A stretch of DNA of 27,405 nt from assembly GCA_016186625.1 (NCBI GenBank), contig JACPLG010000001.1:1-27405 (forward strand), in the 5' to 3' direction. Below are positions 6,719 to 14,684 of the stretch, in pieces. The position numbers and the translations under genes were made by a program. The notes beneath the pieces are model-generated. The model was not told the origin of the DNA and did not search any database. It saw only the letters and a list, made by a program, of their open reading frames with translations. The DNA is from Candidatus Levyibacteriota bacterium (GTDB lineage Bacteria; Patescibacteria; Microgenomatia; Levybacterales; UBA12049). The first letter of the stretch is position 1. Each line of letters begins with the position of its first letter.

Positions 6719-7960
6719 ATGAACAGGAAGGCAATTTTACTCTTCTTATTTTTATTATCGATTATTCTCATCATTCGTTTTATCTTTTACTTTTCTACTA
6801 CCAAGCCTTACCCTGAAGGGAAAAATATTGCTTTTGAAACACAAGTTCAAACTCAGCCCAAGATTTCCCTGAGAGGACAGCAGATTTCCTTGACTTTGCC
6901 TAATTCACAAAGAGCAATAGTTTTCTTTGAATTAAATCCCCCTCTTTCATATGGCGACAGGATTGCCTTAGAAGGCAAAATCGACTATTTCACCTCCCAG
7001 AAAGGGGACAAAGTTGCTTTTATAAGTTATCCCGAGTTTATACTTATCGAAAAAGGAACAAAAGGAAGCCTGATAGTGAGAATAAGGGAAAGTATTATTG
7101 GTTTTTTTAACTCAAGTTTTAATCCAAAATATTCAACCTTAATGCTGGGAATTGTTTTTGGCATCAAGCAAGAAATGCCCGAGGGCTTTTACAATAATCT
7201 TCAGAAATCAGGCCTGCTCCATGTAATAGCTGCATCGGGCATGAACATAACCATGGTTGGAGGATTTTTACTGGGACTTTTTGCAATTTTTTTCCGGCGC
7301 CAGACGGCTTTGATTCTAACAATTTTTGGAATACTCTTTTATGCTCTTTTGGCAGGATTTGAGCCATCAATAGTGAGAGCTTCTATTATGGGGATACTTG
7401 TTTTTCTGGCACAGCTAACCGGGCGCCAAAGCAGTTCGTTTCTAGGTTTATTCGTGGCCGGAACCCTTATGCTTTTAAAAGCCCCCGGACTTATTTTTGA
7501 CATAGGATTTCAGCTTTCATTTATGGCAACATTGGGTCTTATATATTTTAGGCCATTTTTCTTCGTAAACAAAAAAATTAAAAGCTTGATTCAAAGATCT
7601 ATAATCGGCGAAGACTTAGCTACGACAATTTCTGCTCAAATATTTACACTTCCGATACTTCTTTCCAACTTTGGCAATTATTCGATCTTTTCTGTGATAG
7701 CAAACGCACTTGTTCTTTGGACAGTTCCGATTTTAATGGTAATTGGCGCAGTTGCCGTAGTCTTGGGCTTAGTCATCGAGCCCATAGGAACAATTATTTT
7801 GTATTTGAGTATTCCGTTTCTGCTTTACTTTGAGAAAATAGCCGAATTTACGCCTGTCCTAGGCGGGCAATTTGAGATAGATAGTTTTCCAATTTTATTG
7901 TTCTTTGGATATTATTTGATTCTGCTTTCAATAATTTTACTTTTACGAAAAAAGAGATGA
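6719..7960 (+). CDS. comEC: ComEC/Rec2 membrane channel part (DNA uptake)
   Basis: Forms the inner-membrane pore that imports single-stranded DNA during natural transformation. Seen: an N-terminal hydrophobic helix, an OB-like soluble region (about 30-125), then the Competence domain with many membrane helices and the family signatures SGLLHVIAASGMNIT, GFEPSIVRASIMG and FDIGFQLSFMATLGL. The protein ends after the last membrane helices at 413 residues. The metallo-beta-lactamase domain that classical ComEC carries at its C-terminus is encoded by the next gene, whose ATG overlaps this TGA by four bases (translational coupling likely). With the ComEA-like gene nearby, a competence system is supported. 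Confidence 0.93.
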   Translation: MNRKAILLFLFLLSIILIIRFIFYFSTTKPYPEGKNIAFETQVQTQPKISLRGQQISLTLPNSQRAIVFFELNPPLSYGDRIALEGKIDYFTSQKGDKVAFISYPEFILIEKGTKGSLIVRIRESIIGFFNSSFNPKYSTLMLGIVFGIKQEMPEGFYNNLQKSGLLHVIAASGMNITMVGGFLLGLFAIFFRRQTALILTIFGILFYALLAGFEPSIVRASIMGILVFLAQLTGRQSSSFLGLFVAGTLMLLKAPGLIFDIGFQLSFMATLGLIYFRPFFFVNKKIKSLIQRSIIGEDLATTISAQIFTLPILLSNFGNYSIFSVIANALVLWTVPILMVIGAVAVVLGLVIEPIGTIILYLSIPFLLYFEKIAEFTPVLGGQFEIDSFPILLFFGYYLILLSIILLLRKKR

Positions 7961-8823
7961 AAAAACTTATCCTTACCTTTTCCGGTGCCTCAATAGGACT
8001 TGTTATTCTTATTTTTTTCGTATTTTCAAGGTTTAATGACGCAAGACTTCATATAGTTATTTGTGATGTGGGGCAGGGGGACGCAATATTTATTAGGACT
8101 GCGAGTCAAACTGATATCTTAATTGACGGAGGACCAGATAAAAAAGTTCTGGACTGTCTTAGCAGGCATATGCCATTTTGGGACAGAACACTTGATCTTG
8201 TGATAATGACTCATCCGGACGCTGACCACTCAACTGGTTTAGTTGATGTTGTAAAAAGATATAAAGTGAATAGTTTTTATACAGAGGAGGTTCCCGGCAG
8301 GACCCAAATTTTCAAACTGTTAGAGACAGTTTTAGCAGAACAAAAGCTAAGTGCTAAATTTTTATACACCGGAGACAAGTTTAATGATCAAAATGGTTTT
8401 AGCATGATAACTCTCTGGCCAAGCACAGAGGCAATCGAATCAGTAGATCAAAACAGTACAAACCTTCGCCTCAATGAATTATCAGTAATAGTACTTGTTA
8501 GCTATGGAGATTTTAGAGCTCTTTTAACTGGCGATGCTGGATCCGCAGTTATGGATCAGATTGCCGGACAAGCCGGTTCGATTAATATACTGAAAGTCCC
8601 GCATCATGGAAGTAAAACAGGAATGAGCGATGAATTCTTAAATCTGACAGACCCTGAAATTGCGGTAATATCAGTTGGCACAAAAAATCGCTACGGCCAC
8701 CCCTCGCCTTTTAGTTTGGGGCTATTGGAAAAACATAGAATTAAAGTTCTCCGCACGGATTTAGATGGAGAAATTGAGATAATAAGTGATGGTTTGAGAT
8801 ATTCTGTTAAAGCCGAAAAATAA
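7957..8823 (+). CDS. ComEC-type metallo-beta-lactamase domain protein
   Basis: Predicted extracytoplasmic nuclease-like partner of the ComEC channel. Seen: one N-terminal membrane helix (about 5-25), then the beta-lactamase fold: VICDVGQGDAIFI, the metal motif THPDADH (His86, Asp88, Asp90, His91), LTGDAG, VPHHGSKTG and the late SVGTKNRYGHPSP. All expected metal-ligand motifs are present. In most bacteria this domain is fused to ComEC; here it is a separate gene with its own membrane anchor, overlapping comEC by four bases. In ComEC proteins this domain is thought to degrade the non-transported strand; that role is inferred. Confidence 0.92.
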   Translation: MKKLILTFSGASIGLVILIFFVFSRFNDARLHIVICDVGQGDAIFIRTASQTDILIDGGPDKKVLDCLSRHMPFWDRTLDLVIMTHPDADHSTGLVDVVKRYKVNSFYTEEVPGRTQIFKLLETVLAEQKLSAKFLYTGDKFNDQNGFSMITLWPSTEAIESVDQNSTNLRLNELSVIVLVSYGDFRALLTGDAGSAVMDQIAGQAGSINILKVPHHGSKTGMSDEFLNLTDPEIAVISVGTKNRYGHPSPFSLGLLEKHRIKVLRTDLDGEIEIISDGLRYSVKAEK

Positions 8824-8853
8824 GTTTAGGCTCACATAACTTTGTTATAGGTA

Positions 8854-8862
8854 TGGTACAAT
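8854..8862 (+). promoter_or_regulatory. Extended -10 promoter of argS, leaderless type
   Basis: TGgTACAAT is followed by six bases and the argS ATG at 8869. The expected start of transcription is the A of ATG. There is no Shine-Dalgarno site. Confidence 0.65.
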
Positions 8863-8868
8863 CTATTT

Positions 8869-10710
8869 ATGAATAAAACAACAAACACGCCTGCCGGAGA
8901 GGTAGATTCCAAACTAGAGATAGAAAATAGTTTGAAACGTGCGATTAAAGATCTTGCCGGTTTGGAGATTGAACCAGTGGTTAATGTCCAACAGGATTTA
9001 GGTAAAGGAGACTTCTCAACAAATGCCGCGATGATTGCCTTTGCAAGGGTGAAGGGTGAAGGGGAAAGCGGAAAGAAATTTAATTCACCCGCAGATCTTG
9101 CCGAGACAATTATAAAAAAACTGCAACAAAGTGAAGTTTCTTCAGAATTTGACAAGATAGAAACTGCAGCCCCCGGCTTTATTAACTTTTGGCTCTCAAA
9201 TGATGAAATTATTAGTCAAATGAAGACGATATTTGAATTTGATAAAACAAAAAAACGTATCTCAAAAGAGCTTATTCTTGAATTTGGAGATCCAAATCCA
9301 TTTAAAGAGCCTCACATCGGACATCTTAGGAATTTAACTCTTGGAGAATCTCTCGCTCGATTATTTGAATTTTCGGGCGTCAAAGTAATAAGAGCCAACT
9401 ATCAAGGAGACGTTGGGCTACACGTAGCAAAAGCCCTTTATGGGCTTTTGCAAAATCAAAAATCCCACCTTCGCCAAGGCTCCGGCGGGCAAGCAAAAAT
9501 CTCCGCCAAAGGCGGATCCGCCTCTGGAGGAAAAAATCAAAAATTGGACGGGAGAACGCTAGAAGATAAGGTTAGCCTTTTGGCTGAAGCTTATGCGGCT
9601 GGGACGAAAGCTTATGATGAAGATGAAAGTGCCAAAAAAGAGATTATGTCAATCAATAAAAAAATATATTCCGCCATCGCTTCCGCTGAGGCGAACAGGC
9701 AAAATGATCCAGAGATTTATAGTTTGTGGCAGAAAGGTAGAGATTGGAGTTTGGATTATTTTGAAATTCTTTACGAGAAATTAGGAATAAAATATAAAAG
9801 CTATTATTTCGAAAGTCAAACTGCTCCTCTTGGTCAAGTAATTACCGAAAAAAATTTTCCGAAAGTTTTTGAAAAAAATGACGGAGCGATAATTTTCCGC
9901 GGAGAAAAATATGGACTACATACAAGAGTTTTTATTACCTCAGAAAGACATGCAACTTATGAAGCAAAAGATTTAGCACTCGCAATTTTAAAAGATGAAA
10001 ATTATCCCAAAGCGTCATCAATAATTATGACCGCTAATGAACAAGTAGAATATTTTAAAGTCTTACTGAAGGCACTTGAAATGGTTGATAAGAGAATTGC
10101 AGATAAGACAAAACATATATCATACGGATTTATAAATCTCAAAGAGGGAAAGATGTCGTCTCGGACTGGAAATGTTATCAGTGCCTTTTGGCTCCTTGAG
10201 GAAGTCCAAAAAAGAATAAAAAAAGACTTTAAAGAGGTTCCTGTTGAGGTTTTAGAACATTTAGCGGTGGGAGCTGTGAAATGGTCAATGCTCCGGTTTT
10301 CACGAGAATCTAATATTTCTTTTTCAATTGAGGAAAGTATTGATTTGGCAGGCAATTCAGGGCCTTATATGCAGTATACATTTGCTAGAATTCAAAGTCT
10401 TCTTGGAAAAGGTAAAAATACAGATTTTGAGGCTAATCCCGTGAAAAATTTAGACCCTCAATTGCTAGCACTTGGACGCCTTATTTGCCAGTTTGAAATC
10501 CATGCAAAAATGGCCGCTGACAAATTTTCGCCCAATATTTTGACAGATTATCTATTTAAACTGGCCCAAAATTTTAACGCCTATTATGAAAAAGAAAAAA
10601 TCATAGGAACAGAAAAAGAGTTGGAAAAATTGTTTGTCACAAAAGCAGTAGGAAAGGTTATAAAAAAGGGACTTTACCTTTTGGGAATTTCTTCTCCGGA
10701 GAAAATTTAA
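8869..10710 (+). CDS. argS: Arginine-tRNA ligase with repeat-derived insertion
   Basis: Cytoplasmic class I enzyme that charges tRNA-Arg. Seen: an N-terminal Arg-tRNA synthetase domain (about 15-115), the catalytic core with DPNPFKEPHIGHLRN (HIGH at 149-152), KMSSRTGN in place of KMSKS, and the DALR anticodon-binding domain (about 490-613). Residues 199-221 are a Gly/Ser-rich insertion encoded by a GC-rich palindromic repeat that is also found upstream of rplJ; it follows AKALYGLLQN in a surface region of the catalytic domain. The frame is kept and the motifs are intact, so activity is likely. The start is set by the promoter six bases upstream. Confidence 0.97.
   Translation: MNKTTNTPAGEVDSKLEIENSLKRAIKDLAGLEIEPVVNVQQDLGKGDFSTNAAMIAFARVKGEGESGKKFNSPADLAETIIKKLQQSEVSSEFDKIETAAPGFINFWLSNDEIISQMKTIFEFDKTKKRISKELILEFGDPNPFKEPHIGHLRNLTLGESLARLFEFSGVKVIRANYQGDVGLHVAKALYGLLQNQKSHLRQGSGGQAKISAKGGSASGGKNQKLDGRTLEDKVSLLAEAYAAGTKAYDEDESAKKEIMSINKKIYSAIASAEANRQNDPEIYSLWQKGRDWSLDYFEILYEKLGIKYKSYYFESQTAPLGQVITEKNFPKVFEKNDGAIIFRGEKYGLHTRVFITSERHATYEAKDLALAILKDENYPKASSIIMTANEQVEYFKVLLKALEMVDKRIADKTKHISYGFINLKEGKMSSRTGNVISAFWLLEEVQKRIKKDFKEVPVEVLEHLAVGAVKWSMLRFSRESNISFSIEESIDLAGNSGPYMQYTFARIQSLLGKGKNTDFEANPVKNLDPQLLALGRLICQFEIHAKMAADKFSPNILTDYLFKLAQNFNAYYEKEKIIGTEKELEKLFVTKAVGKVIKKGLYLLGISSPEKI
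9465..9530. repeat. In-frame GC-rich palindromic repeat in argS
   Basis: CCTTCGCCAAGGCTCCGGCG (9469-9488) is nearly identical to CCTTCGCCAAGGCTTCGGCG at 26703-26722 upstream of rplJ. It is followed by a second palindrome with TCCGCC-AAA-GGCGGA and GGCGGATCCGCC. GC content is far above that of the flanking argS sequence. It encodes residues 199-221. Confidence 0.85.
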
Positions 10711-10733
10711 GTTACTTAAGTGACTTAAGTAAC
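10711..10733. repeat. Perfect 10-bp hairpin after argS
   Basis: GTTACTTAAG, loop TGA, CTTAAGTAAC directly follows the argS stop codon. No T-run follows, so it is not a classical intrinsic terminator. It lies immediately upstream of the next promoter and could be a factor-independent pause site or a repressor site. Confidence 0.7.
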
Positions 10734-10739
10734 TTACTA

Positions 10740-10748
10740 TGTTAAAAT
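10740..10748 (+). promoter_or_regulatory. Extended -10 promoter of the M16 peptidase, leaderless type
   Basis: TGtTAAAAT is followed by six bases and the ATG at 10755. The spacing is identical to that at argS. Confidence 0.6.
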
Positions 10749-10754
10749 AGCAAA

Positions 10755-12029
10755 ATGAAATTTAATAAGAAAATTCTTCCAAATGGTCTTCGGATTTTAA
10801 CTGTTCCCATGCCATCATTTGAGTCCGCAACTGCACTTGTCATGGTGGGAGCAGGGAGCCGTTATGAAAATAAAAAAAATAACGGAATTTCCCACTTCCT
10901 AGAGCACATGGCATTTAAGGGGACAAAAACTCGTCCGACTTTTATGGAAGTAGCCGGTCTTATTGATAGTATTGGCGGAGAATTTAATGCTTTCACACAC
11001 AAAGAGTACACAGGCTACTATATCAAAGCAGGCAAAAACAATATCGAAATATGTCTTGATCTTCTCTCTGATATGCTTCAGAATTCGCTGCTTGATGCAT
11101 CTGAAATAGAAAAGGAAAAAGGAGTCATAGTTGAGGAAATTAATCTATATGAGGATACCCCAATGAGAAAGATCTCAGATATTTATGAAAATCTTTTGTA
11201 CGCAGATACGCCTTTAGGTTGGGATATTGCAGGAGAAAAAGATATAGTGAGAGACTTAAAAAGAGATGATTTTATCTCCTATCTTAACTCATTTTATAGT
11301 CCTTCAAACATGAGCGTGGTTGTAGCTGGAGGAGTAGAGCCGCTAAAAGCAGTAGAGCTCATTGAAAAGTATTTTTCAGCAATGAAGCCTTTTAAAACCG
11401 GAAAACCTTTAAAAATCAAAGAGTCACAGAAAAAGCCTAAGAGCCTACTCCGAACAAAGAAAACTGAGCAGGCACATTTGGCACTGGGATTTAGAACGGT
11501 GCCAATTAACTCGGCGCATAAGTTTGCGCTGTGGGTACTTTCCGCTGTTTTAGGCGGGGGAATGTCTTCAAGACTGTTTGCTGAGGTTAGAGAAAAAAGG
11601 GGATTAGCCTACTATATCCGTTCAAACTCAGAGCATTATACTGATGCAGGTTCTTTTGTTGTCACATCAGGAGTTGATCCAAAAAGGGCAGAGGAAGCAA
11701 TTGAAGTTATAATTTCTGAAATTGCGGACCTTAGAGATGGTAAAAAGAAGATTAAAAAAGATGAGCTAAAAAAGGCAAAGGAAAGCATCAAGGGACATAC
11801 TGTTTTGGAGCTTGAAGATAGCAGATCAGCTTCAATGTTTTACGCCGCTCAAGACATTCTGGAGAAAAAAATTCAAAATCCGGATCAGGTATTGAGGAAA
11901 ATTGATAAAGTGACCGAAGAAGAGATTATGGAGGTGGCAAAGAAGTATTTGATAGGCAGAGGATTAAATCTAGCGCTGATCGGAGACTTTGAAGATAAAG
12001 GAAAGTTTGAAAAACTCCTTAAACTATAG
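10755..12029 (+). CDS. M16-family zinc metallopeptidase (processing-peptidase-like)
   Basis: Inverted-motif zinc peptidase related to the mitochondrial processing peptidase beta subunit and Bacillus MlpA/YmxG. Seen: HFLEH (residues 47-51, HxxEH zinc and catalytic motif), the downstream zinc ligand Glu in VIVEEINLYEDTP (about 127-128), GGEFNAFTHKEYTGYY, and the second-half signature REKRGLAYYIRSNSEHYTDAG. At 424 residues it is one complete M16 unit with active N-terminal and inactive C-terminal halves. No signal peptide is seen, so it is cytoplasmic or peripheral. The natural substrate is unknown. Confidence 0.94.
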   Translation: MKFNKKILPNGLRILTVPMPSFESATALVMVGAGSRYENKKNNGISHFLEHMAFKGTKTRPTFMEVAGLIDSIGGEFNAFTHKEYTGYYIKAGKNNIEICLDLLSDMLQNSLLDASEIEKEKGVIVEEINLYEDTPMRKISDIYENLLYADTPLGWDIAGEKDIVRDLKRDDFISYLNSFYSPSNMSVVVAGGVEPLKAVELIEKYFSAMKPFKTGKPLKIKESQKKPKSLLRTKKTEQAHLALGFRTVPINSAHKFALWVLSAVLGGGMSSRLFAEVREKRGLAYYIRSNSEHYTDAGSFVVTSGVDPKRAEEAIEVIISEIADLRDGKKKIKKDELKKAKESIKGHTVLELEDSRSASMFYAAQDILEKKIQNPDQVLRKIDKVTEEEIMEVAKKYLIGRGLNLALIGDFEDKGKFEKLLKL

Positions 12030-12174
12030 ACGGTAGAAAATGGAAGATAGAAAATAGAGCTTTGAAGATAGAACATAGAAAATAGAATATTAAACTATCT
12101 TCAATATTCTAGCATCGAAAATCCACCTTCCACCCTCTATCATCTAACCTCAAACAAAACTTGCTATTTGCTAT
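12030..12174. repeat. AT-rich repeat tract after the M16 peptidase
   Basis: Degenerate copies of GAAGATAGAAAATAGA are repeated over 12035-12095, followed by further low-complexity sequence and TTGCTATTTGCTATTTGC. No ORF or RNA gene is visible. Confidence 0.6.
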
Positions 12175-12203
12175 TTGCAATCGAGATTAAATCTTGCGAT
12201 ACT
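12175..12203 (+). promoter_or_regulatory. Promoter of ndk
   Basis: TTGCAA (12175-12180), a 17-base spacer and GATACT (12198-12203) with an extended TG at 12195-12196. The leader to the ATG at 12238 is about 28 bases, made of TAACTAATATCTAGTAACTA-type repeat, and has no Shine-Dalgarno site. Confidence 0.6.
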
Positions 12204-12237
12204 AATAACTAATATCTAGTAACTATTAACTAAATAT

Positions 12238-12789
12238 ATGGAACAAACTGTAGTACTTATTAAGCCTGATGGCGTAAAAAGAGCATTAATAGGAGAGATA
12301 ATTCATAGATTTGAGCGGATGGGACTTAAAATCGTTGCCATAAAAATGGTATGGCCGGATGATAAACTTCTTTTAAAACATTACAAAAGCGATGAAGAGG
12401 CTACTCTTAGAAGATGGGGAGAAAAGACGCTTAAGACTTACTCTGAATACGGCAAAGATGCAAAGGGTGATCTTGGGACAGATGATCCCCTTGAGCTTGG
12501 CCGTATGGTCAATAAGTGGTTGTTTGACTATGTTAAATCTGGGCCTGTTATTGCAATACTTCTTGAGGGATATCACGCAGTTGAAAATGTCATAAACACA
12601 GTAGGCCCAACTATGCCGGTTAAGGCACCTGCCGGTACAATCAGGGGGGATTTTTCTACAGACTCAGCGGCTTATGCAAATGATGAAAAAAGAGGGGTAG
12701 AAAATCTGGTCCATATTTCAGCCTCAATTGAAGAGGCGAATTTTGAAAAAACCCTCTGGTTTAGCCCCTCGGAAATCCACGAGTACTAA
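12238..12789 (+). CDS. ndk: Nucleoside-diphosphate kinase
   Basis: Transfers the gamma phosphate between nucleoside triphosphates and diphosphates through a phosphohistidine. Seen: TVVLIKPDGVKR at the N-terminus, GYHAVENVINTVGPTMP, GTIRGDFS, and NLVHISASIEEA, which aligns with the catalytic NxxHxSDS segment (catalytic His159). At 183 residues it is longer than the usual 140-150. The extra sequence is at about 50-95 (KSDEEATLRRWGEKTLKTYS and onward), in the helical region, and is not repeat-like. In a small genome lacking most nucleotide synthesis this enzyme balances scavenged nucleotides. Confidence 0.95.
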   Translation: MEQTVVLIKPDGVKRALIGEIIHRFERMGLKIVAIKMVWPDDKLLLKHYKSDEEATLRRWGEKTLKTYSEYGKDAKGDLGTDDPLELGRMVNKWLFDYVKSGPVIAILLEGYHAVENVINTVGPTMPVKAPAGTIRGDFSTDSAAYANDEKRGVENLVHISASIEEANFEKTLWFSPSEIHEY

Positions 12790-12903
12790 AAATATCTTCG
12801 GGTCCTGTTTAATTTCGGAAAACTCAGAATACTCAGTGAACCAGATATCCTCTGGAATACCCGCCGGATCTGCTATGGAAAACTAGTAGCTAGACGCTAG
12901 TAG
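12790..12903. repeat. Repeat-filled spacer between convergent ndk and the DsbA-like gene
   Basis: It contains TCGGGTCCTGTTT (12798-12810, third copy of the GGGTCCTGT motif), TTCGGAAAACTCAGAATACT (12815-12834, a half copy of the leuS-insertion-3/mreB element), and CTAGTAGCTAGACGCTAGTA (12886-12905). No terminator hairpin with a T-run is seen. Confidence 0.7.
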
Positions 12904-13638
12904 CTAGTTGCTAACTTGGAGTTCTTCATCAATCAGTTGTTTGAATTCCTCCAGATTTCGTGGCTGGATGCGTCTGTTGCCTATAAAAAAGCTTGGAGTG
13001 GAATTAAGCCCTAGGCCAATTGCTTCTCGCTCTCCTGCCTCAACTGCATTTTTTGCTTCATCTGAATTCATTATCTTTTTGAATTCATCAACATTTAGTC
13101 CAATTGAGGATGCATAGCCTTCAAAAGTTTCTCGCGGATCATCTAGCCCTTCCCAGTCAGCCTGATTTTCAAAAAGAAGGTCTTTCATTTCCGAAAACTT
13201 GCCAAGTTTTTCGGCCGCTACTCCGGCTTGACCTGCAATGACAGCATTTTTGTGAATTCCTCTTAGCGGGAAATGTCTATAAACCAGCTTTACTTTTCCT
13301 TTGTATTCTTCAAGGACTTGATTGAGGATAGGGTTATAGCTGGCACAAGCCGGGCACTGAAAATCCGAATATTCTGTAATTGAAATTTGGGCTTTTGGAT
13401 CTCCGACAACTATGTCATTTCCAGAAGTTAGCGGGAAATTTGTTACTTCAACAGGAGTAGAGCTGCTTGAGGTACTTTTATCAGCCAGATATACAAGACC
13501 GCCAAGCCCTGCAAGGCCGGCCAGTAAAATTACCCCCCAGATAGCAATTTTTTTAATTATGTTTGTCCTTTGCTCGGATTTTATGCTATCCTGCCAACCT
13601 GAAGATTGACCGGGGGAAGAATAATCCTTTTTCTGCAT
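12904..13638 (-). CDS. Membrane-anchored DsbA-like thiol-disulfide oxidoreductase
   Basis: Forms or exchanges disulfide bonds in proteins outside the membrane. Seen (numbered from Met at 13638): a charged N-terminus, one membrane helix (about 28-52), a Ser-rich linker, then a thioredoxin fold with SDFQCPAC (Cys95-Cys98, CPAC active site), the inserted helical region, and the cis-Pro loop STPSFFIGNR. I chose the internal Met over an upstream ATG at 13746, because the upstream 36 residues run through the divergent promoter region and lack conservation-like features. Disulfide formation fits the Cys-containing surface protein at the left edge. Confidence 0.9.
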   Translation of the reverse strand: MQKKDYSSPGQSSGWQDSIKSEQRTNIIKKIAIWGVILLAGLAGLGGLVYLADKSTSSSSTPVEVTNFPLTSGNDIVVGDPKAQISITEYSDFQCPACASYNPILNQVLEEYKGKVKLVYRHFPLRGIHKNAVIAGQAGVAAEKLGKFSEMKDLLFENQADWEGLDDPRETFEGYASSIGLNVDEFKKIMNSDEAKNAVEAGEREAIGLGLNSTPSFFIGNRRIQPRNLEEFKQLIDEELQVSN

Positions 13639-13707
13639 TTTTTTATTTTTACTTAAAATAACAAAAAATTCAAGAGGAGAATTTGTCGGGAAGCTTCGAA
13701 TTGAAAA

Positions 13708-13716
13708 TGTTATAAT
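13708..13716 (+). promoter_or_regulatory. Extended -10 promoter, leaderless type
   Basis: TGtTATAAT with a perfect -10 hexamer is followed by six bases (TATTTC) and the ATG at 13723. It is the clearest example of the leaderless layout in the window. Confidence 0.7.
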
Positions 13717-13722
13717 TATTTC

Positions 13723-14481
13723 ATGGAAGGACAAGAGGTCCCCCAACCAAAGGAAAGCAACACACCAAAAGTTGTTATTTCGGAATCGATTAATTCGCCA
13801 GAATGTCCTTACGATGTCAGCATTGACGTTGCTGGTACTGTTGAATTAATTCGGTTAGCAGGTGTAAAAGAAGAGGACATAGAAGGATTAACAATAAAGA
13901 TAGACAGAAAGCCATCAAAGTCAAGAATAATAAAACTGTTAGATCGATTAGCTTTTGGTCGTAGCTTAGCTCCTGCCGGGGAGTATTCTCCCCATACACG
14001 AACAATGTCCATCTATGCTGATAGCTATTATGAAGATTGGGGCAGACATAGTCTTATTGAGTCGGCTGAGCAAATATTACAGGATCCCGATCGCGCTGGT
14101 TGGTTAAAAACAGATCTAACATCCCGTAGAAGACTATCCAAATACCTACGTGTTGCTCCTGCAGAGAGAGCCCGTCAAACCGTACAGCGATTGGCTGATA
14201 TATATGTTAGTAGACAACTTGATTCTACTCTTAGTCATGAAGCTAAACATGCTGGAGATGACTCAAGGGGTGAGTTATATGGCGGGCCTTTGGAGTTAAT
14301 AAGAGATGGAGCGATGTTTTTCTTTTATATTGTTACCGATCAAAAGAATAAAATTCACCGCAATAGACCATTAGAAAAACGCGCCTATGAATTTGCAAAT
14401 GAACAGGGAAAACGATTTGGTTTAATTTCTCTTAGAACAAAACCTCAAAGTCGGGGTGCTGGCCTGCCCGCAAAAGCCTGA
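13723..14481 (+). CDS. Unknown protein with HEAKH zinc-metallopeptidase-like motif
   Basis: I do not recognise the family. The 252-residue protein has no signal peptide or clear membrane anchor. Residues 172-176 are HEAKH in LDSTLSHEAKHAGDD, matching HExxH, and a Glu-rich helix follows 42-47 residues later (LEKRAYEFANE, Glu218 and Glu223), which could supply the third zinc ligand. A hydrophobic segment (AMFFFYIV, about 197-204) lies between. A protease or a degenerate zinc-binding protein is therefore possible, without proof. The last residues (about 245-252, SRGAGLPAKA) are encoded by a GC-rich repeat that continues past the stop, so the native C-terminus may have been replaced. Confidence 0.7.
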   Translation: MEGQEVPQPKESNTPKVVISESINSPECPYDVSIDVAGTVELIRLAGVKEEDIEGLTIKIDRKPSKSRIIKLLDRLAFGRSLAPAGEYSPHTRTMSIYADSYYEDWGRHSLIESAEQILQDPDRAGWLKTDLTSRRRLSKYLRVAPAERARQTVQRLADIYVSRQLDSTLSHEAKHAGDDSRGELYGGPLELIRDGAMFFFYIVTDQKNKIHRNRPLEKRAYEFANEQGKRFGLISLRTKPQSRGAGLPAKA

Positions 14482-14550
14482 GCTTTGCGATGGCGGGCGG
14501 GGAATTGTCATGGCGAAGCCAGATCCCGCTTCGCGGGAAACCCGCCGAGT
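14450..14550. repeat. GC-rich palindromic repeats at the end of the HEAKH gene
   Basis: CTGCCCGC...GCGGGCGG (14464-14500) encloses AAAGC-CTGA-GCTTT, and a second hairpin CCCGC-TTC-GCGGG lies at 14525-14537. The gene's last codons and stop are inside the first palindrome. GC content is much higher than in neighbouring sequence. Confidence 0.7.
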
Positions 14551-14557
14551 TATTTTG

Positions 14558-14629
14558 TCGGAGAGGAGGGAATCGAACCCTCTGTCTCTGCGTCCCGAAC
14601 GCAGCGTGATGCCAATTCACTACTCTCCG
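14558..14629 (-). tRNA. tRNA-Pro (anticodon CGG)
   Basis: On the minus strand, acceptor CGGAGAG pairs with CTCTCCG, the D arm is GTGA/TCAC, the anticodon stem CTGCG/CGCAG holds loop TTCGGGA (anticodon CGG), and the T arm is GAGGG-TTCGATT-CCCTC. The discriminator base is A. CCA is not encoded (CAA follows), so it is added after transcription. Reads CCG codons. Confidence 0.95.
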
Positions 14630-14684
14630 AATAATAGTCTTATTTAAAGATCATTCTACTTTGATTTTTGTTATTATACAAATA

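Noticed and set aside
7957..7960. Possible UGA=Gly code of some CPR groups
   Set aside because: TGA ends comEC, a glycosyltransferase and the GalT-like gene at expected places, and conserved Gly positions use GGN codons.
9430..9450. Hairpin AAAAGCCC-TTTAT-GGGCTTTT in argS as a terminator
   Set aside because: It encodes AKALYGLL, a normally conserved part of ArgS, so the palindrome is explained by codon choice in a coding region.
13639..13746. Longer N-terminus for the DsbA-like protein
   Set aside because: The extra 36 residues would overlap the divergent gene's start and promoter, and the internal Met gives a normal short cytoplasmic segment before the membrane helix.
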